Source: Dongia mobilis
Lineage (GTDB): Bacteria > Pseudomonadota > Alphaproteobacteria > Dongiales > Dongiaceae
Length of the DNA stretch: 64,000 bases
Assembly (NCBI RefSeq): GCF_004363235.1
Contig: NZ_SNYW01000006.1
Span: 310,001-374,000, forward strand
Reading direction: 5' to 3'
A program made the position numbers and the translations under genes. Below, one piece after another: positions 41,171 through 49,714 of the stretch; position 1 is the stretch's first letter; every line of letters starts with the position of its first letter. The notes under the pieces are model-generated. The model did no database searches. It was not told the DNA's origin and saw only the letters and a program-made list of their open reading frames with translations.

Positions 41171-42688
41171 ATGAACCAGACCACGACCCTGCAGAAGCCG
41201 CATATCGCCCAAGGCCCCGATTCCGATTTCCGTCGCATCCGGGCCGATCCAGCGCGGGCCGAGCTGGTCCGCCAGGTGCGGGCCAAGATCGATCTGCTCA
41301 AGGTCGATTACATCTATTTCCAGTATGTCTCGATCACCGGCCGCGTCATGGGCAAGGCCTGTCCGGCGAGGCATTGGGAGCAGATCGCGCAGAAGGGGGT
41401 ACAGACCTTCATGGGCGGCGTCACCAATGTCTTCCCCGACCGCCAGGGCAGGCTAATCGGCTTTCCCGCCAACGCTCACGAGGTCATCGCCCTGCCCGAC
41501 CCGGAGACCTTCTGCCAGCTGCCCTGGAACAAGCGGATGGCGCGCGTCTTCTGTACGCTGTTCTACATGGAGGAGGACCCGGTCAATCCAGGCGCCTTCT
41601 TCGATGTCGACTGTCGCGGCAACCTGAAGCGCATCGACGCCCAGTTCCGCGCCGATCACGACGGCCTGCATATGCGCGTGGGCTGCGAGCCGGAGATGCT
41701 GTGGCTGAAGAAGGGGACGACGCCGGATACGCCCTATGAAGGCACCACCAAGCCCTATGCCTATCATATCGAGCAATTCGAGCAACTGGCCGAGGTCTGG
41801 CTGCGCGTCTACGAATATGCGATCGCCATGGGCCTCGACATCATCCAGGGTGATCACGAGGATGCGCCGGGTCAGGTTGAGCTCAATTTCACCTTCGACG
41901 ATGCATTGCGCACGTCCGACCGCCTTACAACCTATCGCCAGATCTGCGCCCAGGTCGCGCGCGAGTTCGGGCTCATCGCCTGCTTCATGACCAAGCCCTA
42001 TATGGGCATGTCGGCCAATGGCTGTCACCACAACCTCTCGCTCTGGCGTGGCGGCAAGGGCGAGGTCGCCGATCTGGTGCCTAGTCCGCTGCCGGGCATG
42101 GACCAGGTATTTACCTATTCCCGCGGCGGCAAGAACGAGTTCCGCGACGAGCGCGAGGTCTGGAAGCCGGCCGAGATCGGCCGCCATGCCCTCGGCGGCA
42201 TGCTCGAGCACCTCTCCGGCATGACGGCGATCGCCTGTTCGACGGTCAACTCCTATCGTCGCCTCAACGATACTGGCCTCTGGGCGCCATTGGCCATCAA
42301 TTGGGGCCTGCAGAACCGCTCCTGCGCCGTGCGCGTCTCCAGCCCGGACCGTTTCGAATACCGGCCCTGTGATTCCATGGTGAACCCCTATCTGATGCAG
42401 GCGGCACTCTACAAGGCCATGGATGACGGCCTGAAGAATCGTATCGATCCCGGCGAGCCGGAGGAGCGCAACCTCGTCGAGGTAATGCGTTCCGGTGAGG
42501 CGGTACGGCGCATCCCGATGAATCTTGCCGATGCGCTCGACGCCCTGGCAGCCGACCAAGTGGTACGCTCGGCCATGCCAGGGCGCATGTATGAGGTCTA
42601 CGAGTGGTACAAGCGCGACGAGTGGGACCGCTTCATCTGGGAAGCATCGGATTGGGATGTGAAGACCTATCTCGATTGCCTGCCCTGA
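41171..42688 (+). CDS. Glutamine synthetase-like gamma-glutamyl ligase (second copy)
   Basis: The 505-residue protein has GCEPEMLW (metal Glu), EDAPGQVELNF (glutamate site), MSANGCHHNLSLW (catalytic loop His) and NRSCAVRVSS (phosphate Arg). It differs clearly from the ligase upstream, which is 448 residues, so the two are paralogues or subunits and not a recent duplication. GS-like ligases of this kind add glutamate to amines such as putrescine, methylamine, isopropylamine or anilines. It begins 53 bases after the first ligase and precedes an amine-type binding protein. Confidence 0.87.
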   Translation: MNQTTTLQKPHIAQGPDSDFRRIRADPARAELVRQVRAKIDLLKVDYIYFQYVSITGRVMGKACPARHWEQIAQKGVQTFMGGVTNVFPDRQGRLIGFPANAHEVIALPDPETFCQLPWNKRMARVFCTLFYMEEDPVNPGAFFDVDCRGNLKRIDAQFRADHDGLHMRVGCEPEMLWLKKGTTPDTPYEGTTKPYAYHIEQFEQLAEVWLRVYEYAIAMGLDIIQGDHEDAPGQVELNFTFDDALRTSDRLTTYRQICAQVAREFGLIACFMTKPYMGMSANGCHHNLSLWRGGKGEVADLVPSPLPGMDQVFTYSRGGKNEFRDEREVWKPAEIGRHALGGMLEHLSGMTAIACSTVNSYRRLNDTGLWAPLAINWGLQNRSCAVRVSSPDRFEYRPCDSMVNPYLMQAALYKAMDDGLKNRIDPGEPEERNLVEVMRSGEAVRRIPMNLADALDALAADQVVRSAMPGRMYEVYEWYKRDEWDRFIWEASDWDVKTYLDCLP

Positions 42689-42750
42689 CCCCGGGGTCAA
42701 GCCCAGCTAGCACAAGAAACCGACCAAGCATGAAAAACAGGAGAGGCAAA

Positions 42751-43809
42751 ATGAAACGGAAGACGATATTCAGCGGCGGTACGGCCATCACCCTGGCCTT
42801 GAGCGTTGTGGCGACGCCGGCGCTGGCCGAAGGCGAGGTCAACATCCTCACCTGGGAAGGCTATGCGGACCAGAGCTTCGTCGCGCAGTTCGAGCAGGAA
42901 TCGGGCTGCAAGGTGACAGCGACCTATGTCGGGTCGAATGACGACTTCGCGCCGAAGCTGGCGGCAGGTGGTGGCGTCTACGACCTCATCACACCCTCGA
43001 TTGACACCACCAAGACCATGATCGAGGCGGGCTTTGTCGAACCCCTCGACACCTCGAAGATCTCGGAGTGGAACAACATCTACGAAAAGTTCCGCAACGC
43101 CGAGGGCATCAATCACGATGGCGCCGTCTATGGCATGCCCTATTCCTGGGGCGCCATCGCCTTCATGTACCGAGTCGACAAGTTCCCGACACCACCCACC
43201 TCGATCGCCGATTTGTGGTCGGAGGCGGTGAAGGGCAGGGTTTCGCTGTGGGACGACAAGAGCGCCATCTATGTGGCCGCGCGCCTCAACGGCGACAACG
43301 ACATCTACAACCTCACCGACGAGCAGATCGAAAAGGCCAAGGCGAAACTGATCGAGCAGAAGCCGCTGGTCCGCAAGTACTGGGCGACGGCCGGCGAACT
43401 GGTTGATCTCTATGCCGCCGGCGAAGTCTGGATCTCCAACACCTGGGCCGGCTACCAGTCGAGTCTCATCAAGGAGAAGGGAATTGAGGTCGCAGAGTTC
43501 ATCCCCAAGGAGAATGCCGAGGGCTGGATGGATTCCTGGATGGTCGTGAAGGACACGCCCAACCTCGACTGCGCCTACAAGTTTCTCAACATGCAGAGCT
43601 CGGAGCTTGGCCAGTGCGGCGTCGCCAATGTCAACGGCTATTCGGCCGCAAACCCGGTTGCTGCCAAGAAATGCATGTCGCCGGAGCAGTATGAGGCGCT
43701 GCACCAGGACGATCCGGACTACCTCAACAGCCTGTTGCTGTGGGAAAATCTGGGCGAGCGGATCGAGGCTTACACCAATGCCTGGAACGCGGTAAAGTCG
43801 GCCAACTGA
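42751..43809 (+). CDS. Polyamine-type (PotD/PotF-like) periplasmic binding protein
   Basis: The 352-residue protein has a Sec signal (cleavage after TPALA, about residue 26). It shows the spermidine/putrescine-binding-protein start VNILTWEGYADQSFVAQFEQESG, of which ILTWEGYADQSFV is characteristic. It should capture an amine for the transporter encoded next. AGGAG lies eight bases before the ATG at 42751; an ATG at 42730 has no such site. The hairpin at 43831 follows. Confidence 0.9.
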   Translation: MKRKTIFSGGTAITLALSVVATPALAEGEVNILTWEGYADQSFVAQFEQESGCKVTATYVGSNDDFAPKLAAGGGVYDLITPSIDTTKTMIEAGFVEPLDTSKISEWNNIYEKFRNAEGINHDGAVYGMPYSWGAIAFMYRVDKFPTPPTSIADLWSEAVKGRVSLWDDKSAIYVAARLNGDNDIYNLTDEQIEKAKAKLIEQKPLVRKYWATAGELVDLYAAGEVWISNTWAGYQSSLIKEKGIEVAEFIPKENAEGWMDSWMVVKDTPNLDCAYKFLNMQSSELGQCGVANVNGYSAANPVAAKKCMSPEQYEALHQDDPDYLNSLLLWENLGERIEAYTNAWNAVKSAN

Positions 43810-43830
43810 GCATGCTGCCGCTGCGCGAAG

Positions 43831-43856
43831 GGAGAGAGCCGGCAACGGCTCTCTCC
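43831..43856 (+). terminator. Intercistronic GNRA hairpin after the amine-binding protein gene
   Basis: An 11-bp perfect stem, GGAGAGAGCCG (43831-43841) with CGGCTCTCTCC (43846-43856), closes a GCAA tetraloop and is followed by a T-rich stretch (AACTCTTCTTTGCTTT). It should cause partial termination or protect the upstream message, raising binding-protein levels over the ATPase and permeases. Confidence 0.75.
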
Positions 43857-43901
43857 AACTCTTCTTTGCTTTCGTCCTATCAGGCGCCGGGCCATACCGA
43901 T

Positions 43902-44990
43902 ATGAGCAAGATCGTCGAGATCGACGGCGTTTCCAAGATCTATGGCGGCTCGGTCGTCGCCGTGGACGACCTCACGCTTGCCATCAAGGAGGGCGAATTC
44001 GTCACCCTGTTGGGGCCGTCGGGCTGTGGCAAGACCACGCTCCTGCGCATGCTGGCCGGGTTCGAATCACCGGACCGGGGTATCATTCGCCTGGCAGGAG
44101 AGGACGTTACCAGTCGGCCACCCTACCGGCGCGACGTCAACATGGTGTTCCAGGATTACGCGCTGTTTCCGCATCTGAGCGTCGCAAAAAACGTCGCCTT
44201 CGGTCTCGAGCGGCAACGTCTGGATCGCACCGAAATCGGCAGGCGGGTCGCCGACGCACTGTCTCTGGTCGGGCTGGCCGACAAGGCCGAGCGGCGCCCG
44301 CACGAGCTTTCCGGTGGCCAAAGGCAGCGCGTGGCGCTGGCGCGCGCCATCGTAAGGCGGCCCAAGGTCCTGCTGCTGGATGAACCCCTGTCCGCCCTCG
44401 ATGCCAACCTGCGCGAGGCCATGCAGGTCGAACTCAAGCACCTTCACGAGAAGCTCGGCCTGACCTTCGTGATGGTGACCCATGACCAAACCGAAGCACT
44501 GGTGATGAGCGACCGCATCGTGCTGATGAAGGATGGCCGCATCGCCCAAATGGGTGAGCCGGCGGAGCTCTACAACCGGCCGGCAAGTCCCTATGTGGCG
44601 AGTTTCATCGGGACCACCAACCTGCTTCCGGTAGAGGTAAGATCGGTTGCGGATGGTCGCGCTGTGGTGGCACTGGGCGGACGCAATCTTGAGCTGCCGG
44701 CGCCGGCAGGTCTCGTTGCCGGCCATGCCGCTCTGCTCGGAATTCGTCCCGAAAAGCTGCGCCTTGAGACCGATGGAACCGTCGGCGCGTGCCAGATCTC
44801 GGTCGCCGTCGAGGAAGGCCTGTTCCATGGCAACGCCGTGCGCCTGCGCTGCCTCGGTGAAGACGGCAGCGTCCTGCTCGTCGATCTGCAACTCAGCCAA
44901 TCCAGTATCGCGGTTCCGGCGCGCGGGTCGCGCCTGCAGCTCAGCTGCGACCCGACGGATCTCTACCTCTTTGCCGGAGACGACCGGTAA
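43902..44990 (+). CDS. Polyamine-type ABC transporter ATPase (PotA-like)
   Basis: The 362-residue protein has Walker A (GPSGCGKTT), signature (LSGGQRQRVALARAI), Walker B (VLLLDEPLSALD), switch His (VTHDQTEAL) and a C-terminal TOBE regulatory domain (about 245-360). It powers import by the two permeases encoded next. The stop TAA shares its last base with the next ATG (TAATG). No good ribosome site precedes ATG 43902, but it begins the conserved fold. Confidence 0.92.
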   Translation: MSKIVEIDGVSKIYGGSVVAVDDLTLAIKEGEFVTLLGPSGCGKTTLLRMLAGFESPDRGIIRLAGEDVTSRPPYRRDVNMVFQDYALFPHLSVAKNVAFGLERQRLDRTEIGRRVADALSLVGLADKAERRPHELSGGQRQRVALARAIVRRPKVLLLDEPLSALDANLREAMQVELKHLHEKLGLTFVMVTHDQTEALVMSDRIVLMKDGRIAQMGEPAELYNRPASPYVASFIGTTNLLPVEVRSVADGRAVVALGGRNLELPAPAGLVAGHAALLGIRPEKLRLETDGTVGACQISVAVEEGLFHGNAVRLRCLGEDGSVLLVDLQLSQSSIAVPARGSRLQLSCDPTDLYLFAGDDR

Positions 44991-45895
44991 TGTTCGCGGG
45001 GCAGGCAAGCCCGGTTCTTCCGGTTGGACGCCGGTGGTCGCGCGACCGGCTGCTTCGCAACCTGGTGCTGGGGACGCCGCTGGTCTGGGCGGTCGTCTTC
45101 ATGTTCATTCCCTATCTCATCATCTTTACCTACAGTTTCTGGCTCAAGAAGTATCCGACTTTCGTGCCGGCCTTCCAGTTCGGCAATTATGCGCAGCTCT
45201 TCGCCGATCCGCAGTACTACCAGGTCCTGCTGCGGACCGCGAAGATCGCCCTGGCCGTTTCGTTGAGCTCGCTGCTGCTCGCCTACCCCTTCGCGTATTA
45301 CCTGGTATTCATCCTCAAATCGCCGCGGCTGCGCCTGATGCTCTATATGGCGGTGATCGCGCCGCTCTGGGTTTCCTATCTGCTTCGCGCCTATATCTGG
45401 AAGACGATCCTCGGCAACGAAGGCGTCATCAATTCGTTCCTGGTCTATGTCGGTATCCTCGACCGGCCGACCGACATTTTCCTCTATAACCAGTTCTCCA
45501 TGGTGCTGACGCTCACCTATATCTTCATTCCGTTTATGGTGATGCCGATCTACACGGCGCTTGAGAAGATTCCCCGCAACCTGATCGAGGCATCGAAGGA
45601 TCTCGGCGTGGGACCACTGGGCACGCTCTTCAAGGTAATCGTGCCGCTGTCGTTGCCAGGAATATTCGCCGGCATGACCTTCGCCTTCTGCCTCACTTTC
45701 GGCGATTTCGTCGCGCCCTTCCTGGTGGGCGGTCCGGACGGCGTCATGGTGGCGAACGTGATCACCTCGCAATACGGTGCGGCCCTCAACTGGCCGCTGG
45801 GATCGGCTCTTGCCATCGTCATGCTGATCATCGTGCTCGGCATCATCGAATTGTCGGACCGCGTCGAGCGCGCCGGCCGCATCAACCTGGCGTGA
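44990..45895 (+). CDS. Polyamine-type ABC permease (PotB-like)
   Basis: The 301-residue protein has six membrane helices. Its EAA loop reads LIEASKDLGVGPLGTLFKVIVPLSLPG, of which EASKDLGVGPLGTLFKVIV is the core. It forms half of the channel. The start overlaps the ATPase stop and the end is ten bases before the second permease gene. Confidence 0.92.
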   Translation: MFAGQASPVLPVGRRWSRDRLLRNLVLGTPLVWAVVFMFIPYLIIFTYSFWLKKYPTFVPAFQFGNYAQLFADPQYYQVLLRTAKIALAVSLSSLLLAYPFAYYLVFILKSPRLRLMLYMAVIAPLWVSYLLRAYIWKTILGNEGVINSFLVYVGILDRPTDIFLYNQFSMVLTLTYIFIPFMVMPIYTALEKIPRNLIEASKDLGVGPLGTLFKVIVPLSLPGIFAGMTFAFCLTFGDFVAPFLVGGPDGVMVANVITSQYGAALNWPLGSALAIVMLIIVLGIIELSDRVERAGRINLA

Positions 45896-45905
45896 GGTGA
45901 AGACC

Positions 45906-46712
45906 ATGTCCTTCGCCCGCACCAGCGCCCTGGACCGCATCGGCACCGGCACCTTTACGCTGGTGATCCTCTGCGTCCTGTCCTTCCTCTACGTGCCGAT
46001 TGTCATCCTTGTGGTGTTCAGCTTCAACGATTCCAGTTCGCTCACCTGGCCGCTCGGCGGCTTTACCTGGGGCTGGTACGAAAAACTGTTCTCCAACCGG
46101 GATCTTTTACGGGCAATCGGCAACAGCTTCTATGTCGCGACCTTCGCCACAATTCTGACCCTGCTGGTCGGTGTACCGGCGGCCTTCGCGCTGGATCGGC
46201 TGGATTTCGTCGGCAAGCGCGTGTTCCGTCGCCTAGTCCTGCTGCCGCTGGTGCTGCCGGGGATCATCACCGGCATCTCGATGCTGAACCTCTTCAAGCT
46301 GATGGGGATCGGTCTCAGCCTGGAGACGGTCGTACTGGGTCACGCGACTGCTCTCATTTCGATCGTCGTTACCCAGGTCTATGCCCGCCTGCAGCGGCTC
46401 AACCGGCGCCTGGAAGAGGCGGCGGCGGATCTTGGCGCGAAGCCCTGGGAAACCATGTTCCTGGTGGTCCTGCCCAATATCAAGTCGGCGCTCATCGGCA
46501 GCGCACTGCTCTCGTTTACCCTATCCTTCGATGAAATCCCGGTAACCTTCTTTCTGACTGGCCGCGACAACACGCTACCCATGTACATCTGGTCCACCAT
46601 GCGGCGCGGCATAACGCCGGAGATCAACGCCGTGGGTACGCTGATCGTGCTGGCGTCGTTGCTGCTGATCGTGGTGTCCGTTATCCTGCTGCGGGACGAG
46701 CAGGAAAGGTAG
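45906..46712 (+). CDS. Polyamine-type ABC permease (PotC-like)
   Basis: The 268-residue protein has six membrane helices. It carries the PotC hallmark VVFSFNDSS near residue 40 and the EAA loop EEAAADLGAKPWETMFLVVLP. I take ATG 45906, with AGGTG upstream, over GTG 45897. It completes the amine transporter. Confidence 0.92.
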   Translation: MSFARTSALDRIGTGTFTLVILCVLSFLYVPIVILVVFSFNDSSSLTWPLGGFTWGWYEKLFSNRDLLRAIGNSFYVATFATILTLLVGVPAAFALDRLDFVGKRVFRRLVLLPLVLPGIITGISMLNLFKLMGIGLSLETVVLGHATALISIVVTQVYARLQRLNRRLEEAAADLGAKPWETMFLVVLPNIKSALIGSALLSFTLSFDEIPVTFFLTGRDNTLPMYIWSTMRRGITPEINAVGTLIVLASLLLIVVSVILLRDEQER

Positions 46713-46770
46713 GATTGCAGATGCGGTGCGCGTCACCAGCACGTCGGAACTTGCTGCAGGAGAGCGCTCG

Positions 46771-47988
46771 ATGAACCGCGCCCGATCCCTGGCTCAGGCT
46801 GCCGGCGCCGATCTTCTTGATACGGCACCGGTCATGTTCGACCTTGTTTCCGTCGATGGTATCCTCGTCTATGCCAATGCCTGGGAGGAGCGGTCGCTCG
46901 GCTTTCCGGTCGGGGCGCTGGCCGGAAAGAGGTTTGATCTCATCTACCCGCGGGAGGCCCGCGACGTCCTGCTGCGGCTCTTTGACGACGGAGCGGGTGC
47001 TGTGGCCGAGAACCGGCGGCTGGTCGTGCGCCGCCAGGACCGCCGCGTTCTCGACGTCAATGCCAGCATCAACGGCTATACGGATCCGGCCCATGGACCG
47101 TGCCTGCGCGTCGTCAAGTTTCCCCTCGATGAGACATTGCAGAAGCTGCGACGGCTGGAGCAGGAAAACGAGGTGCTGGGCAGCATCGTTACCACGGCAC
47201 GCGACGCCACCTATTGCATCGAATTCCTCGAGCCGGTCGACCTGACGGCGCCTGAACACGAGGTCGTGCGGCAGGTCTTTGCCAACAAATGCGTCTGGCG
47301 TTACTGCAATGAGGCGATGTCGCGGCTCTACCGGCTGCCGCTGGGCGATGATCTCAACCAGCATGATGTGCGCGAAGTCTTTATGCGCAATCCGGAAAAC
47401 GAGGCATTCGTGCGCCAGTTGCTGGCGAACGGATTCCAGGTCGATGGCGCCCTGTCGCGCGACCACCGCTATGACGGTGTCGACGTGATGATCGAGAACG
47501 ATGTCCGCGCCAGAATCGAGGATGGCTATCTGATCCAGTTCTGGGGTGTGGTGCGCGATCTTGCCGAGCGGCAGAAGCGCGAGCGCGAGCTGGAGATGCG
47601 GGCCAGCGCGGCACTTGACCTGCTGGGTGCCATCCCCAACCCTCTCCTGGTGGTGGACGTCAACGGCCGTATCGAAGGTGGCAATGCGGCGATCGAAGGC
47701 GCATTCGGCCGGTCCCTGGATGAAGTTCTCGGCGCCGACGTCGAGCGCATCGTGCACTTTGCGACCCCCGTCGCAGAGCTGTTGCGGTCGCTGCACGAAG
47801 GCCACGGTACCCGCACGCTGGAGGGCAGCGTCAGGCAGCCCGGCGGGCAAAGACAGCTCTGCCAGGTGACAATGGCGACGGTGGACGACGACGCGACGAC
47901 ATCGCGGACCGTCTTCACCTTTCACCTGCCGCGTCGGTCCGAACCGCGCCCCGCCGAGCAGCGCAACCGGCCGGAGGCCGATGCATGA
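46771..47988 (+). CDS. Multi-PAS sensory protein without a kinase domain
   Basis: The 405-residue cytoplasmic protein has PAS-like folds at about residues 18-135, 140-275 and 290-395. A charged, probably coiled-coil linker (LQKLRRLEQENEVLG; RQKRERELEMR) lies between them. No histidine kinase, GGDEF or HTH follows, so it may sense a ligand and act by contact with the next protein, a PAS-containing sigma-54 activator whose ATG overlaps its stop. AGGAG eight bases before ATG 46771 fixes the start; GTG 46726 is less likely. Confidence 0.75.
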   Translation: MNRARSLAQAAGADLLDTAPVMFDLVSVDGILVYANAWEERSLGFPVGALAGKRFDLIYPREARDVLLRLFDDGAGAVAENRRLVVRRQDRRVLDVNASINGYTDPAHGPCLRVVKFPLDETLQKLRRLEQENEVLGSIVTTARDATYCIEFLEPVDLTAPEHEVVRQVFANKCVWRYCNEAMSRLYRLPLGDDLNQHDVREVFMRNPENEAFVRQLLANGFQVDGALSRDHRYDGVDVMIENDVRARIEDGYLIQFWGVVRDLAERQKRERELEMRASAALDLLGAIPNPLLVVDVNGRIEGGNAAIEGAFGRSLDEVLGADVERIVHFATPVAELLRSLHEGHGTRTLEGSVRQPGGQRQLCQVTMATVDDDATTSRTVFTFHLPRRSEPRPAEQRNRPEADA

Positions 47989-49358
47989 GCCGGACGCCGC
48001 TGCATGGCGCAAGTGATGTGGCGGTGTTCGATGCGCTGGCCGATGGCATCATCCTGCTGGATGCGGAATTGAACCTGCGCTTCCTCAACGCATCGGCGGC
48101 CGAGATGCTGGGTGTGGTGCGCGAGGCGGCGCTCGGTCTTTCCTTTGTCCAGTTGACGGCACGGAGCACGGCGGATCTCGCCGAACTGCTGGAACTGGTG
48201 GAGGGTGGCCGCAAGGCAGAGGCCATCGTGCGCGCCGGCGACGGCCGCGTGTTGATGACTTCGCTGCGCCAGGTGGAAGCCATTGGCAAGGCGACGGCCG
48301 GCATGCTGCTGCAGATGCGGGACATTGCCGTGCTCGACCACGAGCGCGACCGGGCCGGAGCCAAGGAATCGCGCCGCGCCTTCCGCTTCCTGTCGCAGCA
48401 GAAGCTGCGACCCGACCTTTCGCATCAGCGCCGCCTGTCGTCGCAGCTCGACCGGCTGCTGACGCTGGGCGAGCGCAGCATGGCGCAAAATGCCCGCGTT
48501 CTGCTGACCGGTGAATCGGGCGTCGGCAAGACCGAGATCGCGCGGCATCTTCACGTCTCGGCGAGCGGGGCCAACGCGCCCTTTATTCACGTCAATTGCG
48601 GCTCGATTCCGGATTCGCTGTTCGAATCGGAGATGTTCGGCTACGAGCGCGGCTCCTTTACCGGGGCGTTGCAGACCGGGCGCAAGGGTCTCATTGAATC
48701 GGCTGATGGCGGGACCCTGTTCCTGGACGAGGTCGGCGAAATTCCGTTGCCAATGCAGGCGAAGCTATTGAAGTTCCTTGAATCCTCGACCATCCAGCGG
48801 ATCGGCGGCAGTGCCGAGCACGCGGTCAAGGTGCGCGTCATCTCGGCCACCAACCGCGATCTCGAGACCATGGTGAAGAAGGGCGAGTTCCGGCGCGATC
48901 TGTTCTATCGGCTTGCTGTCGTGCCGCTTACCGTGCGACCGCTGCGGCAGACGCCGGAATTGTTCGACGATCTGGTCGACTATCTGGTCGCCGTCGTGAA
49001 CCAGCGACGCCTGGCGCCGATGACCCTCACCAGGGAATGCCGCGACCGGCTGCGTGGCTATCACTTCCCGGGCAATATCCGCGAGTTGCACAATATCATC
49101 CAGCAATTGTCGGTACTGGCCGACAAGGTGGCGGAGGTCAAGCACCTGCCCGAGACGGTGATGGCGGCCGGCATGGCGGTGAATGCCGGGCCGATCGCGA
49201 CCGATGCGCCACGTGCCGACCTCAAGGAGATCGTGCGCGCCTATGAGCGCCAGGTGATCGCCCGCGCCATCGCCCAGCATGGCAGCAAGCGGAAGGCCGC
49301 CGAGGCGCTCGGCGTCGACATCGGCACCATTGTCCGCAAGACGCAGATGGAACAATGA
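47985..49358 (+). CDS. Sigma-54-dependent activator with N-terminal PAS domain
   Basis: The 457-residue protein has a PAS domain (about residues 10-118) and an AAA+ domain with Walker A GESGVGKT (176-183), sigma-54 contact loop GSFTGA (223-228; a Ser variant of GAFTGA) and Walker B LFLDEVGE (245-252). An arginine finger (FRRDLFYRL) and a C-terminal Fis-type HTH (about 425-455, KRKAAEALGVDIGTIVRK) follow. There is no phosphorylated receiver, so control is by the PAS domain or the upstream PAS partner. It is the obvious activator of the two sigma-54 promoters at 36891 and 39697. Confidence 0.92.
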   Translation: MSRTPLHGASDVAVFDALADGIILLDAELNLRFLNASAAEMLGVVREAALGLSFVQLTARSTADLAELLELVEGGRKAEAIVRAGDGRVLMTSLRQVEAIGKATAGMLLQMRDIAVLDHERDRAGAKESRRAFRFLSQQKLRPDLSHQRRLSSQLDRLLTLGERSMAQNARVLLTGESGVGKTEIARHLHVSASGANAPFIHVNCGSIPDSLFESEMFGYERGSFTGALQTGRKGLIESADGGTLFLDEVGEIPLPMQAKLLKFLESSTIQRIGGSAEHAVKVRVISATNRDLETMVKKGEFRRDLFYRLAVVPLTVRPLRQTPELFDDLVDYLVAVVNQRRLAPMTLTRECRDRLRGYHFPGNIRELHNIIQQLSVLADKVAEVKHLPETVMAAGMAVNAGPIATDAPRADLKEIVRAYERQVIARAIAQHGSKRKAAEALGVDIGTIVRKTQMEQ

Positions 49359-49519
49359 AATGGGCGGTCGGACTCGTAGGGCTGTAGTATTCCGGGCGCA
49401 TTGACGGATGCGGCAGGATCGATTAAAAGCACGCCGAAACGCCGTCGAAAACGGATCGGGAACGCAATCCTCGATAACCCGCTTCGGCCGACAACAAAGC
49501 GATTTCAAGCGCTTGCGCT

Positions 49520-49593
49520 TGGGGGATCGTCTAACGGTAGGACAGCGGACTCTGACTCCGCCAGTCTAGGTTCGAATCCTAGTCCCCCAGCCA
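49520..49593 (+). tRNA. tRNA-Gln (anticodon CUG)
   Basis: The cloverleaf is complete. The acceptor arms are TGGGGGA (49520-49526) and TCCCCCA (49583-49589). The anticodon stem GCGGA/TCCGC closes a loop CTCTGAC giving anticodon CUG. The T-loop TTCGAAT, discriminator G and encoded CCA (49591-49593) follow. Confidence 0.97.
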
Positions 49594-49594
49594 T

Positions 49595-49616
49595 CTGATT
49601 TATAAGCGAAAATCAG
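49595..49616 (+). terminator. Probable terminator of tRNA-Gln(CUG)
   Basis: CTGATTT (49595-49601) pairs with AAATCAG (49610-49616) over an 8-base loop and is followed by AATTTCTTGTCT. The stem is AT-rich, so it is moderate in strength, but it sits immediately after the tRNA CCA. Confidence 0.5.
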
Positions 49617-49714
49617 AATTTCTTGTCTGACGCGGCCGGGCCGTTTTGCAGGCCGTTCTGCGATTTCGTTCGCGTTTCGAGCTTGGTGATTGCGGCTCCG
49701 GACAAGCGGCGGAT

